Positions 15,860 to 24,321 of a DNA stretch of 64,000 nucleotides are shown here, in pieces. A program made the translations under genes and the position numbers. The notes beneath the pieces are model-generated. The model worked only from the letters and a program-made list of their open reading frames with translations, was not told the origin of the DNA and searched no databases. The DNA comes from Thermoanaerobaculia bacterium (lineage in GTDB: Bacteria > Acidobacteriota > Thermoanaerobaculia > Multivoradales > JAIOJS01), in the NCBI GenBank assembly GCA_030429235.1, contig JAUIDB010000004.1:124001-188000 (forward strand), read 5' to 3'. The stretch's first letter is position 1; the number at the start of each line of letters is the position of its first letter.

Positions 15860-17281
15860 GTGCCCCCCGAACCCCGCTTCTTCAACACCCTCGGTCGCCG
15901 CACCGAGCCCCTGGCGCCCCGCATACCCGGTCGGATCGGCCTCTACACCTGCGGCCCGACGGTCTACAACCACGCGCACATCGGCAACCTGCGAACCTTC
16001 CTGTTCGAGGACATTCTGCGGCGTAGCCTGGAGTATCTCGGCTACCAGGTGCAGCAGGTGATGAACCTCACCGACGTCGACGACAAGACGATTCGCGGCG
16101 CCCAGGAGGAGGGGGTCGCCCTCGACGACTACACCGCGCCGTACATCGAGTCCTTCTTCGAGGACCTCGCGACCCTTCGAATCCAGCCGGCACACGAGTT
16201 TCCGCGCGCCACCGAACACCTGGCCGAGATGATCGCCATGATCGAATCCCTGGTGGCCCGAGGGCACGCCTACGAGAAGGACGGCTCGGTCTTCTTCCGG
16301 ATCGCGAGCGACGAGGACTACGGCAAGCTCTCCGGCATCGATGTCGACCAGGTAGTGCAGGGAGACCGGGTGGCGTCGGACGAGTACGGCAAGGACGACG
16401 TCCGGGACTTCGTGCTCTGGAAGGCGGCCAAGGCGGGAGAACCGACCTGGCCCTCGCCCTGGGGCGCCGGGCGGCCCGGTTGGCACATCGAGTGCTCCGC
16501 CATGAGCATGAAGTACCTCGGCGAGTCGTTCGACATCCACTGTGGGGGAGTCGACAACATGTTCCCCCACCACGACAACGAGATCGCACAGAGCGAGTCG
16601 GCCACCGGTCAGCCCTTCGTCACCACCTGGCTCCACGCCGAACACCTCATCGTCGACGGCCAGAAGATGTCGAAGAGCCTGGGTAACTTCTACACCCTGA
16701 AGGACCTGCTCGAGCTGGGCAAGGACCCGCGCGCGATCCGCTACCTGCTGCTTTCGGTGCACTACCGGCAGAAGCTCAACTTCACCTTCGAGGCGGTCGA
16801 GGCCGCGGCGGCGGCCCTGCGGCGTCTCGACGACCACCGCTTCCGGGTCGAGCATGCCACCGAGGGCGGCACCGCCCGGACGGCAGTGGGCGAGGCCGCC
16901 GCGACGTTGCAGGCCGACTTCGCCCAGGCAGTGGCCGACGACCTGAACCTCTCGGCCGCCCTGGCGGCGCTCTTCGGTTTCGTCAAGGAGACCAACCGAC
17001 TGCTCGACGCCGAGGGATTAGGGGAGGGAGACCGAAGTCGCATCCTGTCCGCCCTCGGCGACGTCGACCGGGTCCTCGCGGTACTCGATCCGGGACGGTG
17101 GGAGCGACCGAGCTCCGACGGCCCCACCGACGACGAGATCCAGGCCATGGTGGAGGAGCGCGATACCGCCCGGCGCGAGCGAGACTTCGCCCGGGCCGAC
17201 GCTCTGCGCGATCGACTGGCCGAACTCGAGATCGTGCTCGAAGACACTCCAGACGGAACCCGCTGGAAGCGAGGCTCCTGA
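15860..17281 (+). CDS. cysS: Cysteinyl-tRNA synthetase
   Basis: A 473-residue class I aminoacyl-tRNA synthetase charging tRNA-Cys with cysteine. The N-terminus has LYTCGPTVYNHAHIGNLRT, containing a zinc Cys and the HIGH-type motif. Other zinc ligands are in WHIECSAMS and HHDNEIAQSE. KMSKSLGN completes the ATP site. The C-terminal anticodon-binding helical region ends with KRGS. The start is GTG. A tRNA-Cys gene lies about 670 bases downstream, an apt but not obligatory pairing. The stop overlaps the probable CTG start of yraN. Confidence 0.97.
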   Translation: MPPEPRFFNTLGRRTEPLAPRIPGRIGLYTCGPTVYNHAHIGNLRTFLFEDILRRSLEYLGYQVQQVMNLTDVDDKTIRGAQEEGVALDDYTAPYIESFFEDLATLRIQPAHEFPRATEHLAEMIAMIESLVARGHAYEKDGSVFFRIASDEDYGKLSGIDVDQVVQGDRVASDEYGKDDVRDFVLWKAAKAGEPTWPSPWGAGRPGWHIECSAMSMKYLGESFDIHCGGVDNMFPHHDNEIAQSESATGQPFVTTWLHAEHLIVDGQKMSKSLGNFYTLKDLLELGKDPRAIRYLLLSVHYRQKLNFTFEAVEAAAAALRRLDDHRFRVEHATEGGTARTAVGEAAATLQADFAQAVADDLNLSAALAALFGFVKETNRLLDAEGLGEGDRSRILSALGDVDRVLAVLDPGRWERPSSDGPTDDEIQAMVEERDTARRERDFARADALRDRLAELEIVLEDTPDGTRWKRGS

Positions 17282-17682
17282 TCGGAGACACCTCGTACTC
17301 CGACTTCGAGCAGCAGGAGCACAACCGAGGCCGCGGCACGTCGGCCGAGGACTCCGGAACCCATTGGCTGATCAGCGAGCACGGCTACCGGGTGGTGGAA
17401 CGAAACCACACCAACGCGGCCGGCGAGATCGACCTCATCGCCTGGGAGGACGACACGCTCTGCTTCGTCGAGATCAAGGCTCGGACCGACGACCAGTTCG
17501 GGCTAGCGATCGAGGCCGTCGGGCGCCACAAGCAGCGACGGCTGGGGCGAGTCGCTGCTCTCTACCTGGCGCGTTACGAAGACGATCCTCCCGTCTGCCG
17601 TTTCGATGTCCTGGGCATCGACCAGCGCGCCGGCGAGTGGGTCTACACCCTGGTGCGTGACGCCTTCCACCTCGACGACTGA
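17278..17682 (+). CDS. yraN: UPF0102 / YraN-family nuclease-like protein
   Basis: The conserved YraN domain is clear: HWLISEHGYRVVERNHTN, AAGEIDLIAWEDDTLCFVEIK, then FGLAIEAVGRHKQRRL. The E-D-ExK arrangement is that of a PD-(D/E)xK fold; cellular function is unsettled. No ATG, GTG or TTG lies at the expected distance before the domain. The best start is CTG at 17278, which overlaps the cysS stop as CTGA and gives 134 residues, close to the usual family length of about 120. Confidence 0.8.
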   Translation: MIGDTSYSDFEQQEHNRGRGTSAEDSGTHWLISEHGYRVVERNHTNAAGEIDLIAWEDDTLCFVEIKARTDDQFGLAIEAVGRHKQRRLGRVAALYLARYEDDPPVCRFDVLGIDQRAGEWVYTLVRDAFHLDD

Positions 17683-17722
17683 GCGCCTGCGCCGCCACCC
17701 TGGGATCGGAGACCGCTCGGGG

Positions 17723-17751
17723 TTGACACCTGCCGAGGCCCGATCTACTAT
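17723..17751 (+). promoter_or_regulatory. Sigma-70-type promoter of tRNA-Gly
   Basis: TTGACA (17723-17728), a 17-bp spacer and TACTAT (17746-17751) lie 11 bases upstream of the tRNA-Gly 5' end. This is a near-consensus housekeeping promoter at the right distance. It may also drive tRNA-Cys, which starts about 110 bases after tRNA-Gly ends. Confidence 0.85.
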
Positions 17752-17762
17752 TCCGGACCCGA

Positions 17763-17837
17763 GCGGGAATAGCTCAGTGGTAGAGCACAACCTTGCCAAG
17801 GTTGGGGTCGCGGGTTCAAGTCCCGTTTCCCGCTCCA
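17763..17837 (+). tRNA. tRNA-Gly(GCC)
   Basis: The acceptor stem GCGGGAA pairs with TTCCCGC. The D-arm GCTCAGTGGTAGAGC is standard, the anticodon loop is TTGCCAA with anticodon GCC, and the T-loop is GGTTCAAGTCC. The CCA end is encoded. 75 nt. Confidence 0.97.
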
Positions 17838-17949
17838 TTCAAACTTGCTACACTCCATAGGTCGCCCCCACCGGCGGCCTTCTGTGTTTCGAGCCTCCGG
17901 AGCCCTCGGGGCCTCCCAAGCTCCCGGCTTCAGCCGAGTAGTTCTTTCA

Positions 17950-18024
17950 GGCGACGTGGCCAAGTGGTAAGGCAAGGGTCTGCAAAACCCTCATTCCCCG
18001 GTTCGAATCCGGGCGTCGCCTCCA
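17950..18024 (+). tRNA. tRNA-Cys(GCA), island integration site
   Basis: The acceptor GGCGACG pairs with CGTCGCC, the anticodon loop CTGCAAA gives GCA, the T-loop is GGTTCGAATCC, and CCA is encoded. 75 nt. Its 3' 55 bases are repeated exactly at 21862-21916, so the gene marks the left boundary of an integrated element while remaining intact. Confidence 0.97.
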
Positions 18025-18025
18025 A
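17971..18025 (+). repeat. Left attachment-type direct repeat (55 bp) inside tRNA-Cys
   Basis: Runs from the D-arm end through the anticodon, variable and T-arms to the CCA plus one A. It is identical over 55 bases to 21862-21916, and identity ends immediately on both sides. This is the classic footprint of integrase-mediated insertion at a tRNA 3' end. Confidence 0.9.
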
Positions 18026-18329
18026 TCTAAGTCTCTTGGAAATATATAGATACAGCGTCAAATCAATTGGAATCGCGGTGAGCCCCGATCAACAGCAGGA
18101 AGCAAACCGGAAGCAAGAGGACTCGCCATACCAAGGGCCTAGTCGCTCATCCTTGGCCTGGCTCTCCTTCGATCGGGCTAGTTCTCAGCTCGCCACCGAT
18201 CTTTCCGCTGCGATTTCTCGCTGCATTGCAGGCCAAGAAGCGGCAGAGTTTGATCTCCCGAGTTCTGGCTCAGTCCCTCGATCAACTTCGCTCAAGCTGT
18301 CCTAACGATCCGAGGTCGAGGCAGCCCTG
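18026..18329 (+). other. Island leader region without a recognisable gene
   Basis: 304 bases between tRNA-Cys and the island gene. It contains an AT-rich patch (GAAATATATAGATACAG at about 18038-18054) that could hold a promoter, but no convincing paired -35/-10. I found no gene, tRNA or strong hairpin. Confidence 0.5.
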
Positions 18330-21300
18330 GTGAAACGACGGGCCGGCCGCGGAGCGCTACTGGCACTAGCCGCCTTTTGGGCTTCGATGGCCGTAGTGTT
18401 CTTCACGAAGGAAGACCTATGGCTTGGTATAGCTAGCCTGCTTGGAGCAGGGGTCTGCACCTTCCTTGCCGATCTACTCGGGGAACCAGCGTCTCAAGTT
18501 CTACCTTCGCTGGACCTTGATGGACCCTCGTGGCATTCAGATATCGACGATGCCGCAGCGCACATTAAGGAGGGTCGACCCGAGATCACCATCCAACTCC
18601 TGGAGAGACTGCTAGTCCGGGGGGCCGATTCCCTGAAGCCGTGGGAGCGCTTTAGAATCTATGCCAAGCTCGGGAGCGCCAACCTATCAATGAACAAGCC
18701 GATCGAGGCGGCGGCGCTCTTTAGGAAGGCACATGCCCAGAGGCCCGACAACCCGGAGGCCATGGCATACAGAGGACTTGCGGCCTTTCTTGAAGGGAAC
18801 CTGGATGAAGCCTATTCACTCGCTTCAGACGTAGCAAGTGACACCCCTGACGTTACTCTGAGCCACGTAGTGCGAGTCCGAGCAAGCCCCCCAGACACTT
18901 CGTTCCAAGAGGTTCTCGATAGCATTCCCAAGCTAGTGGCTTCGAAACCCGAAGTGCGCCTTGCTCTGTTTGAACGAGCCAGCAAGGAAGGCTTACTAGG
19001 AGAGGCCGAGCAAGTACTCCGAGAGTTCCCCCAGAGCCTTGGCGAATCTGCGGACCTCCAGTTTCATCTCGCGGAGCTAATCGTTGAGACGGAGCAGCGG
19101 CTCCTTGAACAAACTCCTCAAGGCCCGATAGTGAGTTCGCCATCACGACTTCAGGAGGCGATTGGACTTCTTAGCGATGCCGTGGAGCAGCTTCCCAGCA
19201 ACTACACGGGCATTCTGCTCACCCGTTCCTACCTGCTTAGAGGGATCAGCTACCGGTTACTCGGAGAAACCAGCTTGGCATTGAAGGACCTGCGACAGGC
19301 GCACCACCTCGACGAGTCAGACCCTGTGCCCCTTGTTCACCTCGTAGCGCTACTGGCAACCCAGGATGAGATTGGTACGTCTGATATCGAGCTGCTGGAG
19401 TCCTTTGTGGAGAAGTCGGACGCACAGGAGGTGTCCATCCTTCTCGCCGAGGTCCTGCTGAACCGCAACAGCGGAGAGGATCTACACCAAGCTCTTGCTC
19501 TTCTCAGACGGGTTCTCTCGAATCTCGACAAGTTGCCTCAGGAAGAGGCTCGATCAGCTGCTGTCAGGTTGGTAATCGAAGTCGCTGGTCGGCTGCAAGA
19601 GCCAGGCCTCGCTGTTGAAGCCATTGATTCTATCCAAGCTGGTCTCTCAGTCGGCAACAAAGCGGTTCTCCGAGGTGAAGCCCTCGCTAGAGCCGGAAGG
19701 GAGCCAGAGGCAGAGCTGGAGTTGGAGCAAGCGGACCTACTGGAAGCGGAAGCCAGTGTCGAGGCCTTAGGCTCTCTCGTTCGCCGTCGGCACGCCATCT
19801 TGCTTGAGGCCCTTGGCCATCACAAGGCGGCCTTTCAACGGTGGAGAGAGTTGGTGCGCCTTGACAGGATTTCGGACGAGACTTCACACCTCCTGAACTG
19901 CGCTCAGTTGATCGGCGCTGATGACTTCATTCTGAACTGCTGTGAGCAACTTAGGCAGGCAGACCTCCTCGACGATCGGACCGTCTATCCGGAGTTGCGG
20001 GCCCTCGTGAAATACAGCGAGTTCTCGAAAGCGCGTTCTTTGTTGGAGGAGTACCTTGAACGCTACCCGGACGACGCGGTCGCTAGGGTGAACTTGGTAG
20101 CTCTCGGCCTGCAGCTTGGCTGGGGCCAGACGGTGGACGAGAACGTGGCTTTGCTTCCAGGACTCGAAGAGGTTCCAAACCCTGAGATTGGAGCACAAGT
20201 CGTCCGCGTGTTGGGTACTGTGGGTTCGAAAGGCAAGGCTGCGGACTACGCCTACGAACTGTTCAGACGGTTTCCAGACAACGCGCACGCTCATCAAGCT
20301 CTGATCATGACGATGCTTCTGAACAGACCGGAGCCCCAGAAGGTCCTCTGCGTTGACGGGGGTGTTGCAGTCGCTTACCGCGAGGTCGATAGCACTGACA
20401 TTCGATGGCTCATCGTTGAGGACGGCAAGGACCCGGATCCGTCGCGAGGTGAGTATCCGCTTTCACACTCACTAGTCCAGGCCATGCAGGGCAAGAAGGT
20501 GGGAGAGCAGTTTGTTCTCCATCACGGAGGCCTAGGGGAGATTCTCTTCGAAATCGTTGAGTTGCGGGACAAGAGAAGCCATAGGGCGAATGAACTAATG
20601 GACAGCTGGCCTCAGCGCTTCCCAGACAACCCTGCGTTCGTTCGGTTCTCTATTGAAGCAGCTGACGACTCTTCACAGATAGACATCTCACAGATTGAAG
20701 AAGCAGCCCGACGGTTGAGCGAATGGCCCAATCACGTGGAACAGCTGTTTAGCGAAGGGAATCTCCCTATTTCGACCCTGGCGCGGGCCCTAGACAAGAC
20801 TGTCATCGAATCCCTCCGGTACGTCGCCAGCTCCAGACACCTCTCTGTTAGAGCAACGCGAGGGACAGCAAGCGAGAGATCGGCTATCAGGCCTCTCCTT
20901 GATGCAACAGACTGCGTAGTGATCGATCCAACCGTGCTCGGTACCCTTGAGTTGCTTGACGAGGTCCACCTCCTGAGTCTCTTGCCTTGCGAGGTCGTTG
21001 TTACTGAAGGGGCCCTACAGGAGCTTCGTCATCTAGGATCTGAGATAGGCCCAGAGACCCAAGGCTACATGGGGTTCACAGGTGGCCTGTGGGTTACAGA
21101 AGTGGATCAGGACGAGGCAAGAGGGACGAGAAAACGTCATCGCGATGTTCTGCAGTGGGTAGAAGAGAACCTCACCGTGGTCGGGGGCAGCGAGGCCGCG
21201 AGTATCGATGTTGCTCTCCGAGAGGAACTGGAGCAGGTAGTGGCACCGACCTCCTTGGAAGCGGTCGCCACAGCTATCAACCGCGGCTGCCCGCTTTGGA

Positions 21301-21815
21301 CGGACGACGGGTTGCTTGTTGAGATGCTGAGAAACAAACTTGAGATAGACCAAGTGTGGTCGGACGTGATATTTGATTGGCTCGCGGGTCGTGGAGTCGT
21401 CAGCAAGCAGAAGAGGGGTAGATTGGTCGCCAATCTGCTCCGGCACGGATACGCGCTGACTAGTCTCAACGCCGCTTTGATTGTGGACGTCTGCGAGCTG
21501 GCCCTTTGGTCTCCCAGCGACCCGGATCTGGCAGCAGTTCTAGCTGAGTTCGGAAATACAGAATGGGAAAGGGAATCTGCTCATCTAGTTGTTGAGCAGA
21601 CTCTCGGTGAGGTTTGGCGACAAGCACCCACACCCGAACACGCAGGAGTCGTCACGGCTAGGTTGCTACTGAACATGGGCCATCGATCCGATCTACCGCA
21701 GCTCATCCGCAGACTTATAGCCAGCGCACCCGAGCTTCTGGGAATGGCCACCGTCAGGGAACCAGCCCTGCGTAGACATCTGCACGGTCTCCTCAACGGG
21801 CGGCTAGTCCTCTAG
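18330..21815 (+). CDS. Membrane-anchored TPR - GreA/B-C-like - PIN protein
   Basis: A 1161-residue protein starting at GTG after a GAGG-type site. Residues 8-50 form two adjacent membrane helices. Residues about 70-650 are helical repeats of TPR type (for example KPIEAAALFRKAHAQRPDNP). Residues about 670-748 match the FKBP-like C-terminal domain of GreA/GreB: a G-V-AV strand, YPLSHSLVQAMQGKKVGEQF, then GGLGEILFEIVEL. Residues about 860-1010 look like a PIN nuclease domain with acidic positions D866, E893/E898 and D992/D993; the C-terminus is helical. The likely role is a sensor/scaffold coupled to an RNase, with possible contact to RNA polymerase. As sole cargo of a tRNA island it is a candidate defence or toxin effector. 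Domain calls were made by eye. Confidence 0.75.
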   Translation: MKRRAGRGALLALAAFWASMAVVFFTKEDLWLGIASLLGAGVCTFLADLLGEPASQVLPSLDLDGPSWHSDIDDAAAHIKEGRPEITIQLLERLLVRGADSLKPWERFRIYAKLGSANLSMNKPIEAAALFRKAHAQRPDNPEAMAYRGLAAFLEGNLDEAYSLASDVASDTPDVTLSHVVRVRASPPDTSFQEVLDSIPKLVASKPEVRLALFERASKEGLLGEAEQVLREFPQSLGESADLQFHLAELIVETEQRLLEQTPQGPIVSSPSRLQEAIGLLSDAVEQLPSNYTGILLTRSYLLRGISYRLLGETSLALKDLRQAHHLDESDPVPLVHLVALLATQDEIGTSDIELLESFVEKSDAQEVSILLAEVLLNRNSGEDLHQALALLRRVLSNLDKLPQEEARSAAVRLVIEVAGRLQEPGLAVEAIDSIQAGLSVGNKAVLRGEALARAGREPEAELELEQADLLEAEASVEALGSLVRRRHAILLEALGHHKAAFQRWRELVRLDRISDETSHLLNCAQLIGADDFILNCCEQLRQADLLDDRTVYPELRALVKYSEFSKARSLLEEYLERYPDDAVARVNLVALGLQLGWGQTVDENVALLPGLEEVPNPEIGAQVVRVLGTVGSKGKAADYAYELFRRFPDNAHAHQALIMTMLLNRPEPQKVLCVDGGVAVAYREVDSTDIRWLIVEDGKDPDPSRGEYPLSHSLVQAMQGKKVGEQFVLHHGGLGEILFEIVELRDKRSHRANELMDSWPQRFPDNPAFVRFSIEAADDSSQIDISQIEEAARRLSEWPNHVEQLFSEGNLPISTLARALDKTVIESLRYVASSRHLSVRATRGTASERSAIRPLLDATDCVVIDPTVLGTLELLDEVHLLSLLPCEVVVTEGALQELRHLGSEIGPETQGYMGFTGGLWVTEVDQDEARGTRKRHRDVLQWVEENLTVVGGSEAASIDVALREELEQVVAPTSLEAVATAINRGCPLWTDDGLLVEMLRNKLEIDQVWSDVIFDWLAGRGVVSKQKRGRLVANLLRHGYALTSLNAALIVDVCELALWSPSDPDLAAVLAEFGNTEWERESAHLVVEQTLGEVWRQAPTPEHAGVVTARLLLNMGHRSDLPQLIRRLIASAPELLGMATVREPALRRHLHGLLNGRLVL

Positions 21816-21861
21816 CGGCTATGCTCCTTGGCCAAGGGCTATCGAAGACAGGCCCTCTTGG

Positions 21862-21916
21862 GGCAAGGGTCTGCAAAACCCTCATTCCCCGGTTCGAATC
21901 CGGGCGTCGCCTCCAA
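21862..21916 (+). repeat. Right attachment-type direct repeat (tRNA-Cys 3' remnant)
   Basis: An exact copy of the last 54 bases of tRNA-Cys plus one A. It lacks the 5' acceptor strand and most of the D-arm, so it is not a tRNA gene. It marks the right end of the island, 46 bases after the cargo gene stop. Confidence 0.9.
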
Positions 21917-21925
21917 GGACTCCTA

Positions 21926-21979
21926 GTCACCAGGCCGAAGTGTCACCAAGCCGTAGTGTCACCAAGCCGTAGTGTCACC
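21926..21979 (-). repeat. 16-bp tandem repeat duplicating the end of the glycosidase gene
   Basis: Units GTCACCAAGCCGTAGT at 21942 and 21958, a diverged copy at 21926 and a partial copy at 21974. On the minus strand the unit reads through the codons for GDTTAW and the TGA stop of the GH44-type gene, so the extra copies lie just after the stop. The unit length is not a multiple of three. Confidence 0.85.
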
Positions 21980-24154
21980 CGACTCGAAACCGTCCTGGAA
22001 GATTCTTCCGGTGGCGACCGACTCGGCCACCACCAGGGTGACGGATCGAGCGGGAAGCTCGACTGCGAGATCGCCGCTGGTCGGTCCGACGGTGCCGACG
22101 GGACCCAGCCCCTGGGAGGCGTCGAAGCGGTAGAGGAGCGAGGGCTGGTCGCCGAACCCACCCGGGGCGGCGAGGGTGGCCTCCAGGGGCACCGTGTCGC
22201 GGTTGATCAATACGATCCAGAGCGTTCCGTCGGAGCCCTCGACCCCGTAGCTTCCCAGACGCTCGGGCGCATCGGAGGTCGCCCGCACGCTGGTCCCCTC
22301 GACCCCAGTCCCGGCCCCGTCGTAGTCGAGATAGAGCCGATAGGCGTCCTCCACTGCGGTGTGCGGCTCGGGCGCAACCCAGCGGGTGGCCAAGTCGACG
22401 CCTTCCCGACCGAAGAGCGCCAGGACCTCGGCGTGGGCCAGGGCGCTACTCGCTCCGTTGTCGGCTCCCCACTTGTACTCGGTGATCGCCAGGCCGAGGC
22501 CGGGGCAGTGATCGTCGATCCAACCCCGCAGTCGTGGGATCAGCTCGACCGGTTGGGCGATCCACGATTCCGACACGTAGCTCGGATCCCAGAGCTCGGC
22601 CACCGACCGCAGCCGGCGCGCCGCCGTCACCGGGTCTTCGCTCGATGAGCCGTCGAGCCCGGCCACCCCACCCTGGGGGTAGAAGTGCACATCGAGGTAG
22701 TCGATCGGCCGCGTTCCTTGACCGGCCGCTGTGCACACCTGTTCGAGGTACCACGGGATGAGGGCCAGCCCGCCGTGGGCCTGCCGATCCGGACCGTCGA
22801 CACAGCTGCCGTTGGGGAACGCGGCATCCGAGGCCGAGCTGAAGAACGCGCACCAGCCCCAGACCACGGGTCCGAGGACCTCGGCCGAAGGGTCGGCGGC
22901 CTTGATGGCCAGCGCCGTCTCCAGGGTGCGCTCCCACAGGCCATCGTAGGTCAGCGGGGCGGGGAAGAGGTCCCGATGGGTCGAGTTCCAGAGCATCGGT
23001 TCGTTGTCGACCGCCCAGTAGCGAACGCCCCCCTCTGCCGCCGACCCGACTCGGCCCTCGAGGTGGTCGACCCAGTCCTCGATGAACTCGGGACCGATCT
23101 CCACGGCCGTGTCGGCCGGGTCGTTGCCTTCGATGAGTCCTTCGGGAGAACAGAATCCAGTGGTATTGACGGTCGGATCGCAGGTCCCGTCGCCAGAGTC
23201 GGCCGTGCACCAGGGGGGCGGCGAAGGCCCGTAGAACGAGCACTCGTCCTCGAGCTGGGGCCCGTAGGCGGCCTGGGAAAAGGCCCAGCGCTTGGCGCGC
23301 ACCCCGAGCGGGGTGTAGCCAATCGCCGGCGCGGTCATCAGTACCTCGGCCCCGGCGGCCAGGGTCTCGTCGACGAACTGGTCGCTGCTCGACCCGTGGG
23401 GCAGGCTGGTGGGGTCGGGCACCGAGTCCACGATGTTCTGGAAGAAGTAGTCGGAGGCGGTGTTGTGGACCGCCGCCTGCCAGTTGTACCGGGTCACCGC
23501 ATTGCCGCCCCAACGACGTAGGGGGTAACCGACCTCGGCCATCCGCACCGCGTCGCCGAAGTTGACTCCGTAGATCCTGGGATCGATCGGCCGACGATCG
23601 GCGCTGGGATCGATCTCGACCAGCACTGGAGTCGGCGGAGGAGGAGGCGTATCGTCGGCTACCAGCACCAGATCATCGAAGTAGAGGGTGGCCTGGTCGC
23701 CGCCGGTGCGATCCTGGAAGACCACGCCGTCGAAGAATCCGCTGGAGAGTCCCGCTGCCCTCAGGTCGAGGACCTGCGCCACCCAGCCCGCCGCCGGGGC
23801 CGGATCGAGCGGAATCGTACCCAGCGTCGTGCCCCCCAGGACCAGACTGAGGTCAACCAGCTGGCCGCCCGCGCCGCCGTGCACCGCCACCTCGACCGCC
23901 TGCCAATCCGCCAGATCCAGGGCGGTGGTGGAGTGGAAGTAGAGACCCTCCCAGTTGTCGGGTTCCCAGGAGATCGAAAAGACTCCCGTGGCCACCGGAC
24001 TCCCGTTGGCGAGGTCGTGGGTGGCCCAGCTCCAATCCTGGAACCCGGCGGCAAGCGTGTCGTCGTAGATGACGAGGTCCTGGGCCGCAGCCAGGGCCAC
24101 GCAGGATAGGGAGACCAGGAGGGCGGCCCCGAGCCGCCACCGCGGTGAGTGCAT
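21959..24154 (-). CDS. Secreted GH44-type glycoside hydrolase with C-terminal DGFESG motif
   Basis: A 731-residue protein with signal peptide 1-24 (ending ALAAAQ). Residues 25-165 form a beta-sandwich, possibly carbohydrate-binding, followed by a Pro-rich linker. From about 176 the GH44 pattern follows: IDPRIYGVNFG, RRWGGNAVTRYNW, YWAVDNEPMLW (catalytic acid/base Glu, about residue 384) and LAITEYKWGADN (nucleophile Glu, about 558). A terminal beta domain precedes the last eleven residues DGFESGDTTAW. GH44 enzymes cleave beta-1,4-glucans or xyloglucan. The motif recurs on the beta-helix protein at 40096 and may be a sorting or anchoring tag. The gene follows the island directly. Confidence 0.85.
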   Translation of the reverse strand: MHSPRWRLGAALLVSLSCVALAAAQDLVIYDDTLAAGFQDWSWATHDLANGSPVATGVFSISWEPDNWEGLYFHSTTALDLADWQAVEVAVHGGAGGQLVDLSLVLGGTTLGTIPLDPAPAAGWVAQVLDLRAAGLSSGFFDGVVFQDRTGGDQATLYFDDLVLVADDTPPPPPTPVLVEIDPSADRRPIDPRIYGVNFGDAVRMAEVGYPLRRWGGNAVTRYNWQAAVHNTASDYFFQNIVDSVPDPTSLPHGSSSDQFVDETLAAGAEVLMTAPAIGYTPLGVRAKRWAFSQAAYGPQLEDECSFYGPSPPPWCTADSGDGTCDPTVNTTGFCSPEGLIEGNDPADTAVEIGPEFIEDWVDHLEGRVGSAAEGGVRYWAVDNEPMLWNSTHRDLFPAPLTYDGLWERTLETALAIKAADPSAEVLGPVVWGWCAFFSSASDAAFPNGSCVDGPDRQAHGGLALIPWYLEQVCTAAGQGTRPIDYLDVHFYPQGGVAGLDGSSSEDPVTAARRLRSVAELWDPSYVSESWIAQPVELIPRLRGWIDDHCPGLGLAITEYKWGADNGASSALAHAEVLALFGREGVDLATRWVAPEPHTAVEDAYRLYLDYDGAGTGVEGTSVRATSDAPERLGSYGVEGSDGTLWIVLINRDTVPLEATLAAPGGFGDQPSLLYRFDASQGLGPVGTVGPTSGDLAVELPARSVTLVVAESVATGRIFQDGFESGDTTAW

Positions 24155-24234
24155 GGAGCGAAGCTAGCACCCCGCCGGCCGGGACGCTGTGAAGCGCCTC
24201 ATAGGTCGACCTCCGACGGGTACAATCAGGGCGG

Positions 24235-24319
24235 GCCGGAGTGGCGAAATGGTATACGCAGAGGACTTAAAATCCTCCGGGCATTGCCCTTGCGGGTTCG
24301 AGTCCCGCCTCCGGTACCA
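24235..24319 (+). tRNA. tRNA-Leu(UAA)
   Basis: A class II tRNA with a long variable arm. Acceptor GCCGGAG pairs with CTCCGGT (one G-U), the anticodon loop is ACTTAAA with anticodon TAA, T-loop GGTTCGAGTCC, CCA encoded. 85 nt. A TACAAT -10 lies at 24221-24226. Its 3' 16 bases before the terminal T are repeated in antisense four times immediately downstream. Confidence 0.97.
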
Positions 24320-24321
24320 AG

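Larger units (their letters stand above)
17971..21916 (+). mobile_element. tRNA-Cys-integrated genomic islet with a single cargo gene
   Basis: About 3.84 kb lies between two exact 55-bp copies of the tRNA-Cys 3' end. Base composition is visibly lower in G+C than the flanks, and codon use is relaxed (many A/T third positions). The only gene is the 1161-residue TPR-GreA/B-like-PIN protein. No integrase, recombinase or relic of one is visible, so the element must be a degenerate island, a satellite mobilised in trans, or the residue of a larger deletion. Confidence 0.82.

Noticed and set aside
18026-18329. Hidden integrase or small toxin gene in the island leader
   Set aside because: No frame of useful length with motifs or a ribosome site in either strand.
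21862-21916. Second tRNA-Cys gene
   Set aside because: The 5' acceptor strand and most of the D-arm are missing; it is only the duplicated 3' end.
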